This document shows positions 35,101 to 50,100 of a DNA stretch of 64,000 nucleotides, piece after piece (position 1 is the stretch's first letter; each line of letters opens with the position of its first letter). Below the pieces are notes generated by a model, which had not been told where the DNA came from, searched no databases, and saw only the letters and a program-made list of their open reading frames with translations. Source of the stretch: Coriolopsis trogii (taxonomy: Eukaryota > Basidiomycota > Agaricomycetes > Polyporales > Polyporaceae); NCBI GenBank assembly GCA_020543525.1, contig JAHYIO010000001.1, positions 3,224,001 through 3,288,000 on the forward strand, written 5' to 3'. The translations under genes were made by a program, and so were the position numbers.

Positions 35101-37707
35101 AAGTCTGAGAGAGGTAATCATTAGAAGGGCGACACTGCGTCTCTGGATGAGCTCATATCAACCTCGACTGGCGCAGGATCGCGCCCAGAGCCGTCGGAAG
35201 CAGAAGGGGTGAGGGGGGTGAGAGATACCTACCATCTCTGACGCGTTCGCAAAACTGGCTAGTGCTCTTCCAGCGCAGTACGAGCGACGACGTTTGAGCG
35301 CGTGTGAGAGCGTGGAGGCTTTTGCGGCGGTGTGACGAAGGGCCGGGAGTGTAACTACCTTCGCTATGTAGCGAGGGCACACCAGGATTGATGTCAATCA
35401 CCGCCGGGCCTCCTCCCGGACAAGACCAGACAGCAGCGATGTTCGCGATCCTGTCTAGAGCAGAAAAACGTTGGTCAATGCTAGCCAGTCATGCCAGTCC
35501 CGCGTATATGCGCGCATACATGAGACGGAACGACCAATTCACCTATGAGTTATTAGATCCCCGTTGATTGGCGTATCATCGATGCGAGGCCTCCCGCGAT
35601 ACAGCTCGCTTTGCCGGTGTGAACTGAGCAGAGGTCAAGCCGAGAGAAGCATGCGCAGCATGAATTAGGACGTCACCACCTTCGACTTGGTGTTCAGTTC
35701 CTGGGTCGTTGACCCGGGCCAAGGCTGTGTGGAATACACGTTGCGAACGTGCGGGGCGGGCCTTGTGAGATGGTGGATGGAGGAGAGTGGATCGAAATGT
35801 CGCCACCAGCAGCACCCAGGGCAGGAGCCGCTTGAGTTTGGCGCTGGAGCGCCGCGCACCGCCGTGCAGCACGGCAACGCCAGTCTCGAGCGAATGCCCG
35901 AGACGAGCGCAGTAGGAGTTGCATGTACATACCCATCTCGTACTCGAGACGTAATAGTTGGGAGACTCTCGCCGATGACAACCAAGCGGCGGACAAAACC
36001 CCGCCAGCCGTCGCGTGAGCGAGATATTAAGGAACGTGCTGGGAGCAACAAATTGAGGACGGGATGAGAGACGCGACGAACGCGAACGTTGGGGACGGGC
36101 CCAACGCCGCCTTGAGCCAACTGGAATGAATCTCGCGAGAGCGCAGGAGGAGGGATTCGGTGGCGGCAGGTAGTGGGCGTCGGACAAGGATGCGACGCGA
36201 GTGGCGCGGACTGGTCGCGCCCGGTCGATGATCTTGGACAGATCTGGCGGATAAGGCGCGCGGGAAGGTATGGCCATGCATAATGATTGATATCCAACCA
36301 CGGAAATCCAGACTGATTTGCTCGACGCTCGCACGATAACCCCGAATGCTGCTGGGAGACTATCATACGCGGGTTGTATTCCCTGTTTTTCAGTGGCGTC
36401 TGGGCGCCGCACCATGCCGGAATGAGCGCACAGTGCACGGAGGTTACGTTTGCATAGGGTCCCTATATACACTGTGGTAGGCAACGCAAAAGGTACTTGG
36501 AACGGGCATGAGTCCGTATCCGAGATAGCAAGGTCACCCCCGTCACGAGCGGGGGCACAGCGGAAACCTGCAGGATGCTGAATGATAACAGAGGGCCATG
36601 TACCGACCACGAGCGTAAGCGGGTAGGTCAGCTGGAATTGGGCTGAGTTTCGGTGACCTCCACGATTGTGGCCAGTGGCTGTGCACGCGATACCAGGACC
36701 GGAAACCGGGAGCGGACTCTGGAAAGCAGAGACAGGATGAAGTTACAGGGTGCATTGTGGAAGAGGCACCGCTCCGAAGATATGGTTATTATAGGGATGC
36801 AGATGGCAGCAGAAGACCAGCAGACTGGATAGCAGAGCCCGGGTCGCGCAAGGGAGTCACCGATTCATGACGGCGCAATGCGTGTGTACGTAGACGATAT
36901 CGCTGCCGCCAAGCTGGGCACAGAGTGGGCGGCAAGGAGGGAGCCGGAGGGATGAAATGTCGACAGAGAACCGCTATGTAGCGGATGGGACAGGCAGCGA
37001 GACAGACGAGAAAGGCCAAGACGGGTAACGTACGGCCATGGGGGTTTCGGTGGGCCCGAAATTGGGTGCGCGGCGGGTGAGCATCGAGAAGCGAGCGGGC
37101 ACTGGTGAACCGGGAGATGGTGTGGACGAGCAGGGCGTTGGCGGAGGAAAGCGGCGGAGAAAGAGATAGTTGGGAGAAGGAGTCGGAGTGAGGACAATAA
37201 TAGACACATTGATGATGTCCGAAAACGGAGACGGCGACTTGAGTTAGCGAGGGGCTGAACGGGAAGCGGAGGCGAGCGGGAGTATGGAGGGCAGGGAGAG
37301 CGCGCAGACAGCGGGGCAGCGGTTGGCGAACAAGACTGGGAGCGAGGCATGGACGGGAGGAGGAGGAGGAGCGACAGAGAGCGACGGGGACTGGCAACTG
37401 CGAGTGTCACTGCGAGTGTGAGGCGAGGAGGATGGCCGGACGAGACGCCGAGTGGCCGCGGGGGAGAGATCGAGATCGGAGAGTGGCGAGAGGCCCTGTT
37501 GGGAGGCCGATGGGATCTGGGCGTGACGCGTGACAGGACTCGGACTGGCCTGCGTCTGAACTCAGACTCCGAGCCGGATTTCGCGTTCGTCTTCGCTCTC
37601 TCTGCTCCGCCAACTGCTCTCGGGCGCCATCCTGCTTCGAAGAGATAAAAGTCTGGTTCGCCGACTGCCATGGCCCCCCTCATCCACCCCGCATAGCCGT
37701 GTCGAGC
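29125..37707. other. Gene-poor region of 8.5 kb
   Basis: I found no frame here with a recognisable domain and no chain of exons that keeps phase. Several open frames of 130-340 codons exist on both strands (for example 35576-36610 and 36865-37821 on the minus strand), but their composition follows local base skew and they overlap one another. No reverse transcriptase, transposase, integrase, rRNA or tRNA signature was seen. A 14-base word, AACATAATTGCTCG, occurs at 31209-31222 and 31759-31772. The last 900 bases are strongly GA-rich on the plus strand. The region may be decayed transposon sequence, a long non-coding locus, or genes too diverged to see by eye. Confidence 0.5.
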
Positions 37708-40111
37708 ATGGCTCTCTACGCTCAGCCGGCCTCCCCATTCTGCACACGCCTCCCGACCGACGTCATCCTCAACGTTGCCTACGAGCTCTCCATCATCGAC
37801 CGCCTCGGCCCGCCTCGTCACCTCCCTCCTCTTCTTCGCGTATGCAGGTTTATCTACGACATCCTCTCCGCCAACAGGAACGCCCTCTATGCCAGAGTCT
37901 TCCGCGCAAAGTTCGACACCCGCGCTCCCTTACGCAGGCTCGGCCGAGCTGCCCTTGCTAACCCCGCACTCGCCTTTCAGCTCGTCAAGCAAACACTCGC
38001 TCTCAAACGCCTCAAGTCCGCTCATCTCGACTCGGAGAACCTTCTCAGCGATCTATGGACCGCCTTCGTCATGTTCATCGAGAACGACGGTCGGAACCAC
38101 CTCCACCTTACCGAGTACGCCCGCATACACGATCTCGTCGATGACTATATGGAGAGCCGCATATGGGCCCACCGCATGCACTCGGGTACGGGTTGGCCGC
38201 TTGACATCACCCCGAATGCCCTGATTGTATGGCTCCTCTGGTTCACCATGACACCAGGTGCGTACCGCGTACCCCTCAATCATACCCAGATGCAAACACG
38301 AGGATCCCCCAGAGCGGTTACGCGCGATGATCCCAGACCGCCGCGAACAGTACATGGGCAAACTGCGTCCGTTCGCGATCGCTCCTCTCCAATATTCACC
38401 CTTTTTCGCGCCCGACAACCACTTCAGCTTCCCCATCAACGAGGCCTTGCGCGACAATAGTCAGTTCCCCGACGGCACGGCTTTCGCCTACTTTCCCATG
38501 TATCGTGAGCCCGCCATGGTCATGGAGCGCGTCATTCACTTCGGCCAAGAGATCGTCATCATGTCTCCCATGCTGGGTCTGGGCGCGAAGATGGTCTTTC
38601 TCATGCTTGCGGAAGCGGTTCCTTACGAACCACCGTCCGTCCTTCCGATCGACCGTGCACACGCTGACCCTGCAGACGGTGTTCGCCCCACACAGGCGGA
38701 CTTCGTCGAATGGGCCTCAATTCGAGGCGTTCAGTTCTACCACCCTGGCCAGTGGGAGCGCACGAATACCCTCCAACCGTCAGCCATACGTTTAGAGGAT
38801 ACACCCGCCGAAGAGCCGGAGTCCATCAGCTCCTATTTCGACAATGACTGGAACCGCCTCACGGGTTGTGTGGATCCGTACCGCGATCTTCCCCTCAAAC
38901 GCGGGGCATACACATTCGGCTCAATTGCTGGGATGTTCGCTGGCCGCATGCAGGTTCGCCATTCCTTGTGATCGTCGCGTGCATTGGTCGTGGAAGCTCA
39001 AATTAGTCGCTATACAGATTCCTGAATTCTTCAAGTACCGCGAAATGGTACACGGCACGAACATGCCTGACGTTGCGGTCTTTCCTTCCTTGGCGGAGGT
39101 ACCCGTCTATGTCCGGTTTCGTGAATATCATTGCGTCAATCCTGCTGTGCCCATCCCTATCGGTGGCTCTCAACCTGGCTTCGATGATGGCGTTCTCAAC
39201 GCATATCTTCCTAGTACATTCGACTGCCAACATGTCGCGAACACGCTTCGAATCACGTTCGCTGGGATGCGCGCCGCTACTCGGTACGAGGCTTACGTCC
39301 AGGGCAAACCCAGCTCGCACAACCCGTCTTCGTGTTCCATGTGCATCTCTCGGGCGAGAAAGGAGGAAGAGCAGCTTCGCGAGCGGGTTGCAGCCCGTTT
39401 GAACGCATCGAGCATCGAGCCGTCGCCCCCATCCGATGAAGACGGCCCAAAAATCGAGGATGACGCGGAGGAAGACTTGGAGTATACTGATGTCGTCCCA
39501 GCAACTCGTCAGCGTCGCGGAAGCACCAGCTCTACGGAATCTCATGAGTCATATTTCTATGGTGACGAGAATGATCCCGAGAATGTCTTGCGCACGAGCC
39601 AAATGATGTTGGAACGCGACGCGCCGACGGAGGCATTGCTGCGAGAGTTCATGACGGAAGACGTTCCTGACTACCGGGACGAAGCTCCCTTGGAGGAATG
39701 CACTGGTGTTGAGGACATCATCATTACGGGCGAGGTGCGTCGCGTTCGATTGCTCACAAGCTCCTGAACTAAAGTGGATCAACTCAGACACTCCCTCGCC
39801 ATGGCGATGCATGGCACCACTATCGTTTCTACGGACGCGTTCGCGCCTGGGATGGTCTCATTGTGCTAGTCCGTGTTCCTACCTTGTTCCCGGCCGCAGG
39901 CAAGACCATCTTTCGTGGCTACATGGTAGGCAACAGGAACTTCGTCGGCTCATGGCGATCATACGCCGAGAACATCGAGGCCATACCACTCGAAGGTCCC
40001 TTTGCCCTTAGTCGCGTCGACGAAACTCCGCAGGCCCCCTCGTCTGCTTCGTCTTCCAACCTCGCCCCTGCTGCTCTACCCGCTCCCGATGCCGGTGTTG
40101 CCGTGGACTAG
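37708..40111 (+). CDS. F-box-like protein, Agaricomycete type
   Basis: This gene encodes 743 residues in four exons: 37708-38257, 38313-38953, 39018-39734 and 39788-40111, all in frame. The N-terminus (FCTRLPTDVILNVAYELS, then LPPLLRVCRFIYDILS, about residues 11-55) looks like an F-box, the module that docks on Skp1 in SCF ubiquitin ligases. The rest resembles the large uncharacterised proteins that follow such boxes in mushrooms. There is a conserved-looking mid region (PFAIAPLQYSPFFAPDNHF) and then a CSMCISRARKEEE segment. An acidic disordered stretch (PSDEDGPKIEDDAEEDLEY) precedes a C-terminal globular part (WHHYRFYGRVRAWDGLIVLV). The F-box assignment rests on pattern only. The acceptor at 38312 was chosen because it alone restores the frame. 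Confidence 0.7.
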
Positions 40112-41338
40112 GGCCGCCGATACGCACATGCACTTACGACAAGGACATATACGCCAACGATTGTGCTACATAGGTCGGACAATCCTCTGCTATATTATCA
40201 TAGGTCTCCACGAGTGTATCATAGTTTTAACATGAACGTTCCTCGCGCTCTTAGACATACCTGCTGTTTGTTCTGTTACCCCTGGCATACTGTATATGTT
40301 ACGATACCCCTCTACTCTATACTCTACTTCGGTTGTCGTGTTTGCTATCGCGTTGCTGTAGTCGCATTAGCGCGTGCGCCGCCTTGCGACTGCCTGGCCA
40401 TGCTGACAAATGGGTTCCTTGTGTTCTGTACGCGTACATACATCGCGGGATGCGATCTCCATTCATAAATGTGACCCCGCCTGTCTTCATTTCCGGTGTC
40501 GTCGCGGGCACACCTGATCACATGCATAGCCCCTGTTGCATTCAGAGGCTATCGTCCTTCCCGATCTCCTCGTCCCCCGTGCATCCGTTCCGTATCTTCG
40601 CTGTCGCCTCTCCGCACCTTGTGATGGCCTCCTGGACCGATCCGGTCAAGGTTAACCTGGCGTATTTTCGCTCAACCGGTCGGTCAAATTACCTTTTTCT
40701 TCGTGTATGCGATGCGCAAGCCCTGTATTGCTTCTTGACTGATGCGCCAACCCCGTGGGGTCGTCCTATGTGGCTACGACATGCATTCCAGGGTTCAGTG
40801 TGGCTGTATGCGCCGCGAGCGTTCTGCCTCCACCCTGACCTCGAAACTTGCTAGCGCTTGGTACTTACCAATGTTGCCATGACGTCAACGGGCTTCTTTG
40901 AGCTTTGCCGCAGAGTCCGCGAGCCGCGAGGTTTCATTTCGCTCGCCGCGGAAGCAGTACGCGACGGAGACACAAGCTCTCGCGAAAAACGGAGCCAGGG
41001 CGCGCGCGAGAAGGGGGTGGAACAGGTGTCGTCGATCGCGATCAAGAATCGCCAGCCAGTGCCACAACGGTGCGAAACGGTCCATGTTGTTCGTCGCCGG
41101 ACCGCCGGGGGATGTGCATGCGCATGCGAGCGCCCCGTGGGACCCTGTTCTGTGGTGCACCCACGACGTACGACTTGCGGCTCTGAGCTTCTTCGCCCTC
41201 TCTCTCTCCTGGAGCATGCACGGTCCTCCTGGCAGTCTGCCACGCGCGAGCACCGATCGACCTTCTTCTTGCGACACGAGCGCGGTCACGAGCACCAGCA
41301 CGCGTACGGAAACGGACACGGAGACGGATACGGACGCG
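40112..41338. other. Intergenic region upstream of the amidohydrolase
   Basis: No supported gene lies here. The 3' half (40900-41338) is GC-rich and open in several frames. It may be the leader of the amidohydrolase, whose frame could start as early as 41084 (see that entry). The frame at 40333-40854 (+) shows no known motif. Confidence 0.4.
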
Positions 41339-43298
41339 ATGGCGAGCAGCGCCGTTGGTGTTCCCGGGACGGGTCCGCCGGGGGCGCGATCGTCCCCGAG
41401 CCCAAGAGGGACGACGGCCGGAGGAGGGGGACGGGGAGAAGGAGAGCTCGTGGGGATCTACGCCGGGAAGCTGTTCGACTCGGACACGATGCAGCTCCTC
41501 CCCCGACGCCTCGTCACCGTTGACCAGCAGCTGGGGCTCGTCGTGGACGTGCGCGAGTACTCGGACGAGGAGCTTGCGGGCGTGAACTTTGCAGATCACG
41601 CGCGGGTCGTCGACTTGCGGGACGCGACCGTCCTGCCAGGGCTCGTGGACGCGCATGTGCACAGTGAGTTTGCGTTCTGCCGCCTGCGGGACTGTCGTGC
41701 TTCAGGCATTCATGTATTCCGTGTGGCGTGCGCTCGCTCTTGGGCCGCGCGCCGTGCTGTCGGGCTCTGCGCTTGGCACATGCTGTCAACCGAGGTGGGG
41801 GCGATCGATTGACTGGGCGTTTACAGTGTTCCTCCATCCATACGCGGAAACGACGTGGGAGGACCAACTGACGAAAGAGAGCCTGGTCGAGCGCACCGTG
41901 CGCGCAACCGTGCACGCGCGGCGGACATTAATGGCTGGATACACCGCAGTACGGTGCGTGTTCTTCATTCGTAGACCATGGGCACCTTGCGTAGGTTACG
42001 ACACACAACGGACGGCCAGAACCGTAGTCTACGCCGGGACAGAGGATGGATCGGTGACATCTTACCTGGTGTTTGCAGGGACCTGGGTACCGAAGGCGCC
42101 GAAGACGCCGACATCCAGCTCAGAGCATGTCTCTCTGGTCCTAACCCACTCATTCCTGGTCCCCGATATTTCTGCGCGAACCGTGCCATCATCGCCAGTG
42201 GCAGTTACGGTGCGCCCTGAGCAGTCCGTCCAACTAAAGCATATACCGGGCTTAACTATGTGTCCTCGGCCTAGGTCCGAAGAGCAAGCTGCAACTGCAC
42301 CAAGACGGCGTTGAAGGCGTGACTGGCGCGCAGTTCGTCGATGGCGAGGTCGAGTGCGTGAAGGCTGTTCGCAAACAGGTCGGCGCTGGGGCGGACTGGA
42401 TTAAGGTAGCGGTGATCTTCTTTACTGAAGCCGAAGGCAACTAACACATGACTGTGCTGTTCCAGGTGTACGCAGGTCAGTGGACTGTGCGCGATTAAGG
42501 TGGAAGGGGAATGGAGAGGGGGTGCTCACTTGACGCTGCCCTATGCGTTTAGACTACCGCGTTCGGACCCGGATGGCGGACGTGCACAAGAAGATCGCCG
42601 CCAAGTCGATTCCGACGTTCGCAAACAACGAGCTGAGAGCACTCACCTCCAGTGCCAGGCAGCTAGGTGTCAAAGTTGCCGCTCATGCGCACGTCTGGCG
42701 AGCCGAGCTCCTGCCGGAGAACGGCGGGTTCGACACGATCGAGCACGGGACTGAGATGGCGGACGATCTCGTCCAGTCCGTCGTGAAGTCGAGCGTCATC
42801 TGGGTGCCCACCCTCTCCGTCATGTACACCTCCGATACGGCCAAGGCACCAGGGGGAACATGGGATAGGGCCGCAAGGACGTTCCAGAAGGCGTTGAAGA
42901 TGGGCGTGACGAACATCGCGTGCGGGGGTGACACAGGCCCGTTCCCGCATGGGGACAACGCGCTGGAAATGAAGCTCATGGTGCAGCTCGGGGCGGACTG
43001 GCGGCAGGTCCTGCGCTGGTCGACCCTCGGCGGCTGGCACGCCTGTCGCAGCATGGCCTGGGAGGGGGCAGAGGGTGCGGCTCGGCTGGCGCGGGTGGCG
43101 GAGTTGGGAGAAGACGCGCGCGAGATCGGGGACAACGAGGTACCTTTCGGCGCGATTAGAAGGGGCTTTGCGGCGGACATCGTGGCCACTAGCGGGGATC
43201 TCGAGACAGCGTTTGAGAATGCGATCGACAAGTCCAGCATCGTGTTTGTCATGAAGGGAGGAGAGGTGTTCAAGAGAGACGGCCGAGAAGTCGTGTAG
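41339..43298 (+). CDS. Amidohydrolase-superfamily enzyme (imidazolonepropionase/prolidase-like branch)
   Basis: This is a metal-dependent hydrolase of 489 residues in six exons: 41339-41663, 41827-41953, 42079-42209, 42275-42405, 42466-42475 and 42553-43298. The fifth exon is only 10 bases; it joins WIK to DYRVRTRM as WIK-VYA-DYRV and is the only way I found to keep frame. Metal-site signatures are DAHVHM (HxH), the lysine of DWIKVY, KVAAHAH, TIEHG and the Asp of CGGDTG. These fit the bridged di-metal amidohydrolases that use a carboxylated or plain lysine. The substrate is unknown; cyclic amides or X-Pro dipeptides are usual in this branch. The start is uncertain: ATG 41339 gives a normal cytosolic protein, while ATG 41084 in the same frame adds 85 residues with a hydrophobic stretch (LAALSFFALSLSW) that could anchor or export it. 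Confidence 0.87.
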
Positions 43299-45712
43299 TG
43301 TGCCGTTGCATACCGATCTTGTGTTGTAGAGCGAGCGGGAACAGCGGTTGCTCATCGATCGAGGGGTACACCTAGGACACTCGTGCTCGCCTGAAGTCAG
43401 AACGGTCAAACTCTGTCCGAAGGGAAGGCGACTTCCATCGCTGGAAGATGCACGAGGCAAGAGAGCATACGAGAGCACGTAAGGTCTGTGACGAACGTAT
43501 GAGTATAGACATATGATGAGGATTGCAAAAAGGGCATTTGCTTCAACATCCCGGATCACCAGTATTTGATTGGCCAGACATACAGACAGGGCCTCGGCTC
43601 GTGTCGAAGACTTCGGGCATTTTTACGGCAGGTAGGAGGACCAGTCACGGTCAGGGTTCGGCCTTCCATGCACAGGAATGGGCGCCGCGATCATGCGAGA
43701 GGAAAGAACTCAGCTAGACGCAACACCGCATCCGCTACCCTGACAGACTCAAATCCAGGAGTGGTTTGTCATCCTAAATCAGACGTACTCATTGTGTCAG
43801 GACTCGTCACCAGTGATGAAAGTCACTGAGACGAGAGATGCTCACCGTAGCAACCGCTGTTGCTTTCGGCCAAAGGCGATTTCGTGTCGCATTGCGTTAG
43901 TTTTGAAGATGGACGGGCATAGAAGTCGTCCACGCAGCTTGTCCTTCCGGGGCGCTCGTCTGCGGAGAGACTAATATAGTTATGGCGCATACTTTCCACT
44001 CTTTTGGCACATCTGACGCTAGCCTGTAATATCCCGGTATCATGCGGCAGATACCAGAATGCGAGCCGCGGTGGGAGCGCGCATCAGGCCAACAAACCGA
44101 TGCCATCCTGGATTCGCACTCCCGCTTCCAGTGACTGCACCCAAGGTGACATCAGACACGTCGATAAGACACAGAAACATTACACACCGCATATAGGAAT
44201 TCGGATCCAGACGTCTATGCCCGCTGTCTCCATGTCTTACCCAAAGCACGAGACTAGTCGACATTTCAACTCCGCAGATGGTAGAAAACCGACGGAGCGC
44301 TGCAATAAGGGCGCTGACTACAAAGACGTGATATCGGCGAAGTAGCCTGAAGTTGGAAGCGGTGTGGTTCTGATAATGGCGAATACTCCTATATCATTGT
44401 AAGAGTTTCGTAAGTGCCGAGCGCATATATCGAGCCAACTCACCCACTCCGAAGTCTACGACAGATTGGAGCAAAGTAACGCTAACAAAAGCCGCCATGG
44501 TTGAATGCCACATCACTGTAGTCTCGTCAGGCATCTGGTCATTCGTGATCGGTGGCCATAGCTGCATTCATGCAGCGTTATTGATTCTAGGGGAAAATAG
44601 ACAGTAAACCGGTGCCAGTGTCTTAGCTAGCCGTTCGTGGATAGGCCAGACCGCCGACATTAGCTAGGCCGCGTGGGTACGGCGGATGTAACAATATATG
44701 CGACCGCTTCCAGGTGCGCTTGATACGAAGACATGACCATGAGCTCATCCGACGGCGGCTTCAACGCGCCATCGGATTTCTGAAGTTAGGTTTGAGTACC
44801 GCCCTCTTGGTACAAGCAACCCTGGTTTGAAGGCAAGCGATGTCAGTACCCCACTGACCCTTCTCCGCAGACTTATTGCTCTCGTAATTCGCGGCAGGGT
44901 TTGCTGAGGCGTGCGAGCAGAGGACTGCTGAGTTGAAACCACACGGCTGGAAGTGACAGGTGACAGCTTGATAAGTACTGGCAGTACAAGCTGGTAGCCG
45001 TGGGAGATCGGTCCGAGGAATTCGAATCACAACCGTGGGAACTTCAAAGGGGCAATGTCAAGTTTTCCAACGGCTTGCAGCTCGCCCTTGCCTCCCACTT
45101 CGACAACCGCCTCCTTCTTCCCGTGGTGCAGTCACATCGATGCTATATGCACTCGAGGGAACGTTGTAATCCGAACTTCGAAGCGTTCAGGTCACCAGAC
45201 CGCAGGGTTCAAGGGCGGTCGTAAACCCTTGTGGAAGCGGTTGTGCTGACCCCGGCGTGCTCTGCCGCTGCGGATGACACGACCGCGCCCTCTCTTGTTT
45301 GAGGTATGTGACATCTTCTTCGTTATCTTCTCTTCTTTGTCCCACGTACCAAGTCAAGACCCTTCACCATTTTTCTACGTGTAGTGTCTGTTACGGTCGT
45401 GGAAAATTGACACCTTCCGGTCGCCTTGCCTCTCGGTCTCGTCATGAGGTTGAGTGGACCCCAAGGCGCTGGATGGGTTGCGTCTCAGTAGAGTTGACAG
45501 CAGCCAGGCTCTTGCGGCCGTCTTCAACATGGCTGTTGTCTTAGTTTTGGGACATACATACCTCGCTACGCCTTGTACCTTTGTTGTATTATCAAATGAG
45601 GACACTCCTCCAACCGTACCACACTCTCCTTCCTGTGCGAACCTTCGACGCCGTAAGATTGACAGTGAATACATGATCGCTGCCTCAATATTACGTTCTG
45701 CCGGTGACGAGT
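43299..45712. other. Gene-free stretch between the amidohydrolase and the MFS transporter
   Basis: About 2.4 kb without a supported gene. Only short overlapping frames are present and none has a recognisable motif. It holds the 3' ends of two converging genes (+ at the left, - at the right), so no promoter is required. Confidence 0.45.
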
Positions 45713-47381
45713 TCAGGCCCGCCACGACCATCCTCCCTTGTCTCGAGCGTCCAACCAGCGCACATACGCCACACAGACCCCTGCCGCCATGAGAAGTGCC
45801 CCATCGAAGACAGCGACTTCGTTGTACCGTGTTCGTAACGCCTCCAGACCAAACGCCATGCTGTTGCTGGACATCTGAGGCCTGGGGCCCCGTTGATGGC
45901 TTCCCAATATCAGGCCAGCTATGGGAGCACCAAACAAGGCACCGAGTCCCCGGATGAAGTAGATGAAACCGTTGACGCTGGAGTAATGTTGGACCCCGTA
46001 AACCTCCGTGATTGTTGTGGGTAGGAGCGCATTGTAGCCACCGGCCATGACGCCGTACAATACGATGAAGGCAATGAATCGCGCACGGTCAGAGTCGTAC
46101 CAGAGCGCGAACACCGACACGGCGGAGAAGATGACCTGATATAACAATTGGACTCTCGGGAGTTTTGAGATACGATGAAGGAACAGAGCTCACGCTAAGA
46201 ACCATGGTGTTCTGACGTCCCACGCGATCTGCAAGGATTCCCATACCGATACGGGCCGCACTGTTCACTGCAGTATACACGGCTAGCAGCAGACTGCCGG
46301 TCGTGGAGTTATACGACAAAATCGAAATCGAGTACGTGGTCAAGAAGTATGTGGGAACCATGTTCCCTGCTGCTTGCAAGAAAGCACCGAGCGACTGTGT
46401 GATTGAGATGACTTTAGCCACTGTACGCGACGTCCGCGTTGCGACTACATATTGGTAGTAGCATACCTGGAGGATGAAGGTGCCGCGCTTGACGAGTGCC
46501 ATGCTGACTCGAGTCCGTCCTGTGGCCCCGGCAGCAACCCCGTGTTTCTTGGTCAACACACTCGAGATAGGTATTCCCATTGCGAAGTTCCAGATGCCGA
46601 GCACTCGCAAGGCCCATCGAACGCCAAGGCGACTGAGAAGCGTATGGAAGACCGGGGACAGTACCAGTCCACCAACGCCGGACCCAGCTAGGACGATTCC
46701 CATGGCCGCTCCTCGATTTTTGTCGAAATAGGCCGGGGTCAAGGACATCAGTGGGAAATAGTACATGCTCGAGCCAATCCCGTAGAGCAGACCCTGGGTA
46801 AGGTATAATTGCCAGAGCTGCTTCGTGAACGTGCGACGGTCAATGTCTCTGAGCCTATCGGACTATAGAGAGCGAGCACGAACCCGGTCACAGAAGCTGG
46901 CGAGCACGATGCCAAGGCTCATAATGAGCGCGCCCATTAGGGAGATGAGCTTGACGTTCTCGACTCGACTGATCATCGGGTTGACGAAAATACTGCCGCT
47001 CCAGGTGAGTCCGCTGCCAATCGTCCCAACAAGGGAGACAAGCGCGTCCTGCCCCTCCGCATCTTTGATATTCGTCTCCGGTGAGGTGTAGAACTCCTGT
47101 GGCACAACTTATGAGATGTTGCATATTACTGCCCAGGGTACCCAATGTAGACGAACCTGGAAGAGACCATAGATTGAGTTAATGCCGATGACATGGAAGG
47201 TCATCATGAATCCTGCGAAGACGAGGAGACATTTGTAGGTAGTTGACGGCTCGATTGAGCCAGTACCATCAGCATCCTCGTGGATCTGTCTCACCCCTTC
47301 ATCGCCGGCGTTGTCAGGTCGTACGATGTGGCTGGAGAAGGTACGGAGTGTCAGGACGTCTCCGTCGGGCTTGGTACTCAT
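45713..47381 (-). CDS. Major facilitator transporter, monocarboxylate (MCT/riboflavin Mch5-like) type
   Basis: This is a twelve-span membrane transporter of 471 residues in five exons: 47381-47157, 47096-46884, 46820-46467, 46394-46194 and 46135-45713, all joined in phase 0. A polar N-terminus is followed by YKCLLVFAGFMMTFHVIGINSIYGLFQ, the start of the MCT fold. The second exon has SLVGTIGSGLTWSGSIF, as in fungal monocarboxylate permeases. MYYFPLMSLTPAYFDKNRGAAMGI, the central loop, and RIGMGILADRVGRQNTM (the MFS loop signature after helix 8) follow. Relatives move monocarboxylates or riboflavin; the substrate cannot be told here. The gene is divergent from SNF1, with 466 bases between the two start codons. 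Confidence 0.9.
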
Positions 47382-47847
47382 CGTGGTACCGGTCCAAAGC
47401 TAAGACAGAGCGACAGTATGTAGTCTTGGAGTCGGAGTCAGACATCAGGATGCGGGGAACAGTACTTACCCCGAATCTCGCCGGGTTCCGGCGGACACTG
47501 TCATAATATGCAAGCTCTTGCACTTACGGTTGTCGGAGATTTCCCCGCCTCCCCGTTCAATTCGTTGGTCGTAGTCTCCATGATTTTCAGCGGAGGACGC
47601 GGCCAGTGCGCGCAAAGGGCAATCTTGGAAGCAAATTGAAGCTTCTTGAAGATGATAATTAAGCGCCCACTTCCATTGGTTCAAACGTTCTCACGCCATC
47701 AAAGACAAACAATTCCCAACACATCCGTACATACCGATCAGTAGTGACCGGCTCACAGCGCCCGGTAAGCACTCTCTGCCCTGGACTGTACGTACACGGC
47801 GACTCGGACCTCTTACCTGCATACCCCAGAACCCTTTGTATTCGATC
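47382..47847. promoter_or_regulatory. Divergent promoter region between the MFS transporter and SNF1
   Basis: The 466 bases lie between two start codons on opposite strands, so both promoters must lie here or within leaders. No clear TATA box was found for either. No operator-like repeat was recognised. Confidence 0.5.

Positions 47848-50100
<2,253 letters not shown>

Noticed and set aside
35576..36610. A 344-codon open frame on the minus strand
   Set aside because: Composition follows local base skew, there is no domain or conserved-looking block, other frames over the same bases are nearly as long, and no promoter-like leader precedes it.
36865..37821. A 318-codon open frame on the minus strand, antisense to the start of the F-box gene
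   Set aside because: It is rich in Ser, Pro, Arg and Leu as expected from a CT-rich strand, and it overlaps the well-supported plus-strand gene.
44761..45030. An 89-codon minus-strand frame between the amidohydrolase and the MFS gene
   Set aside because: It has no recognisable motif, no splice partner and no promoter context.
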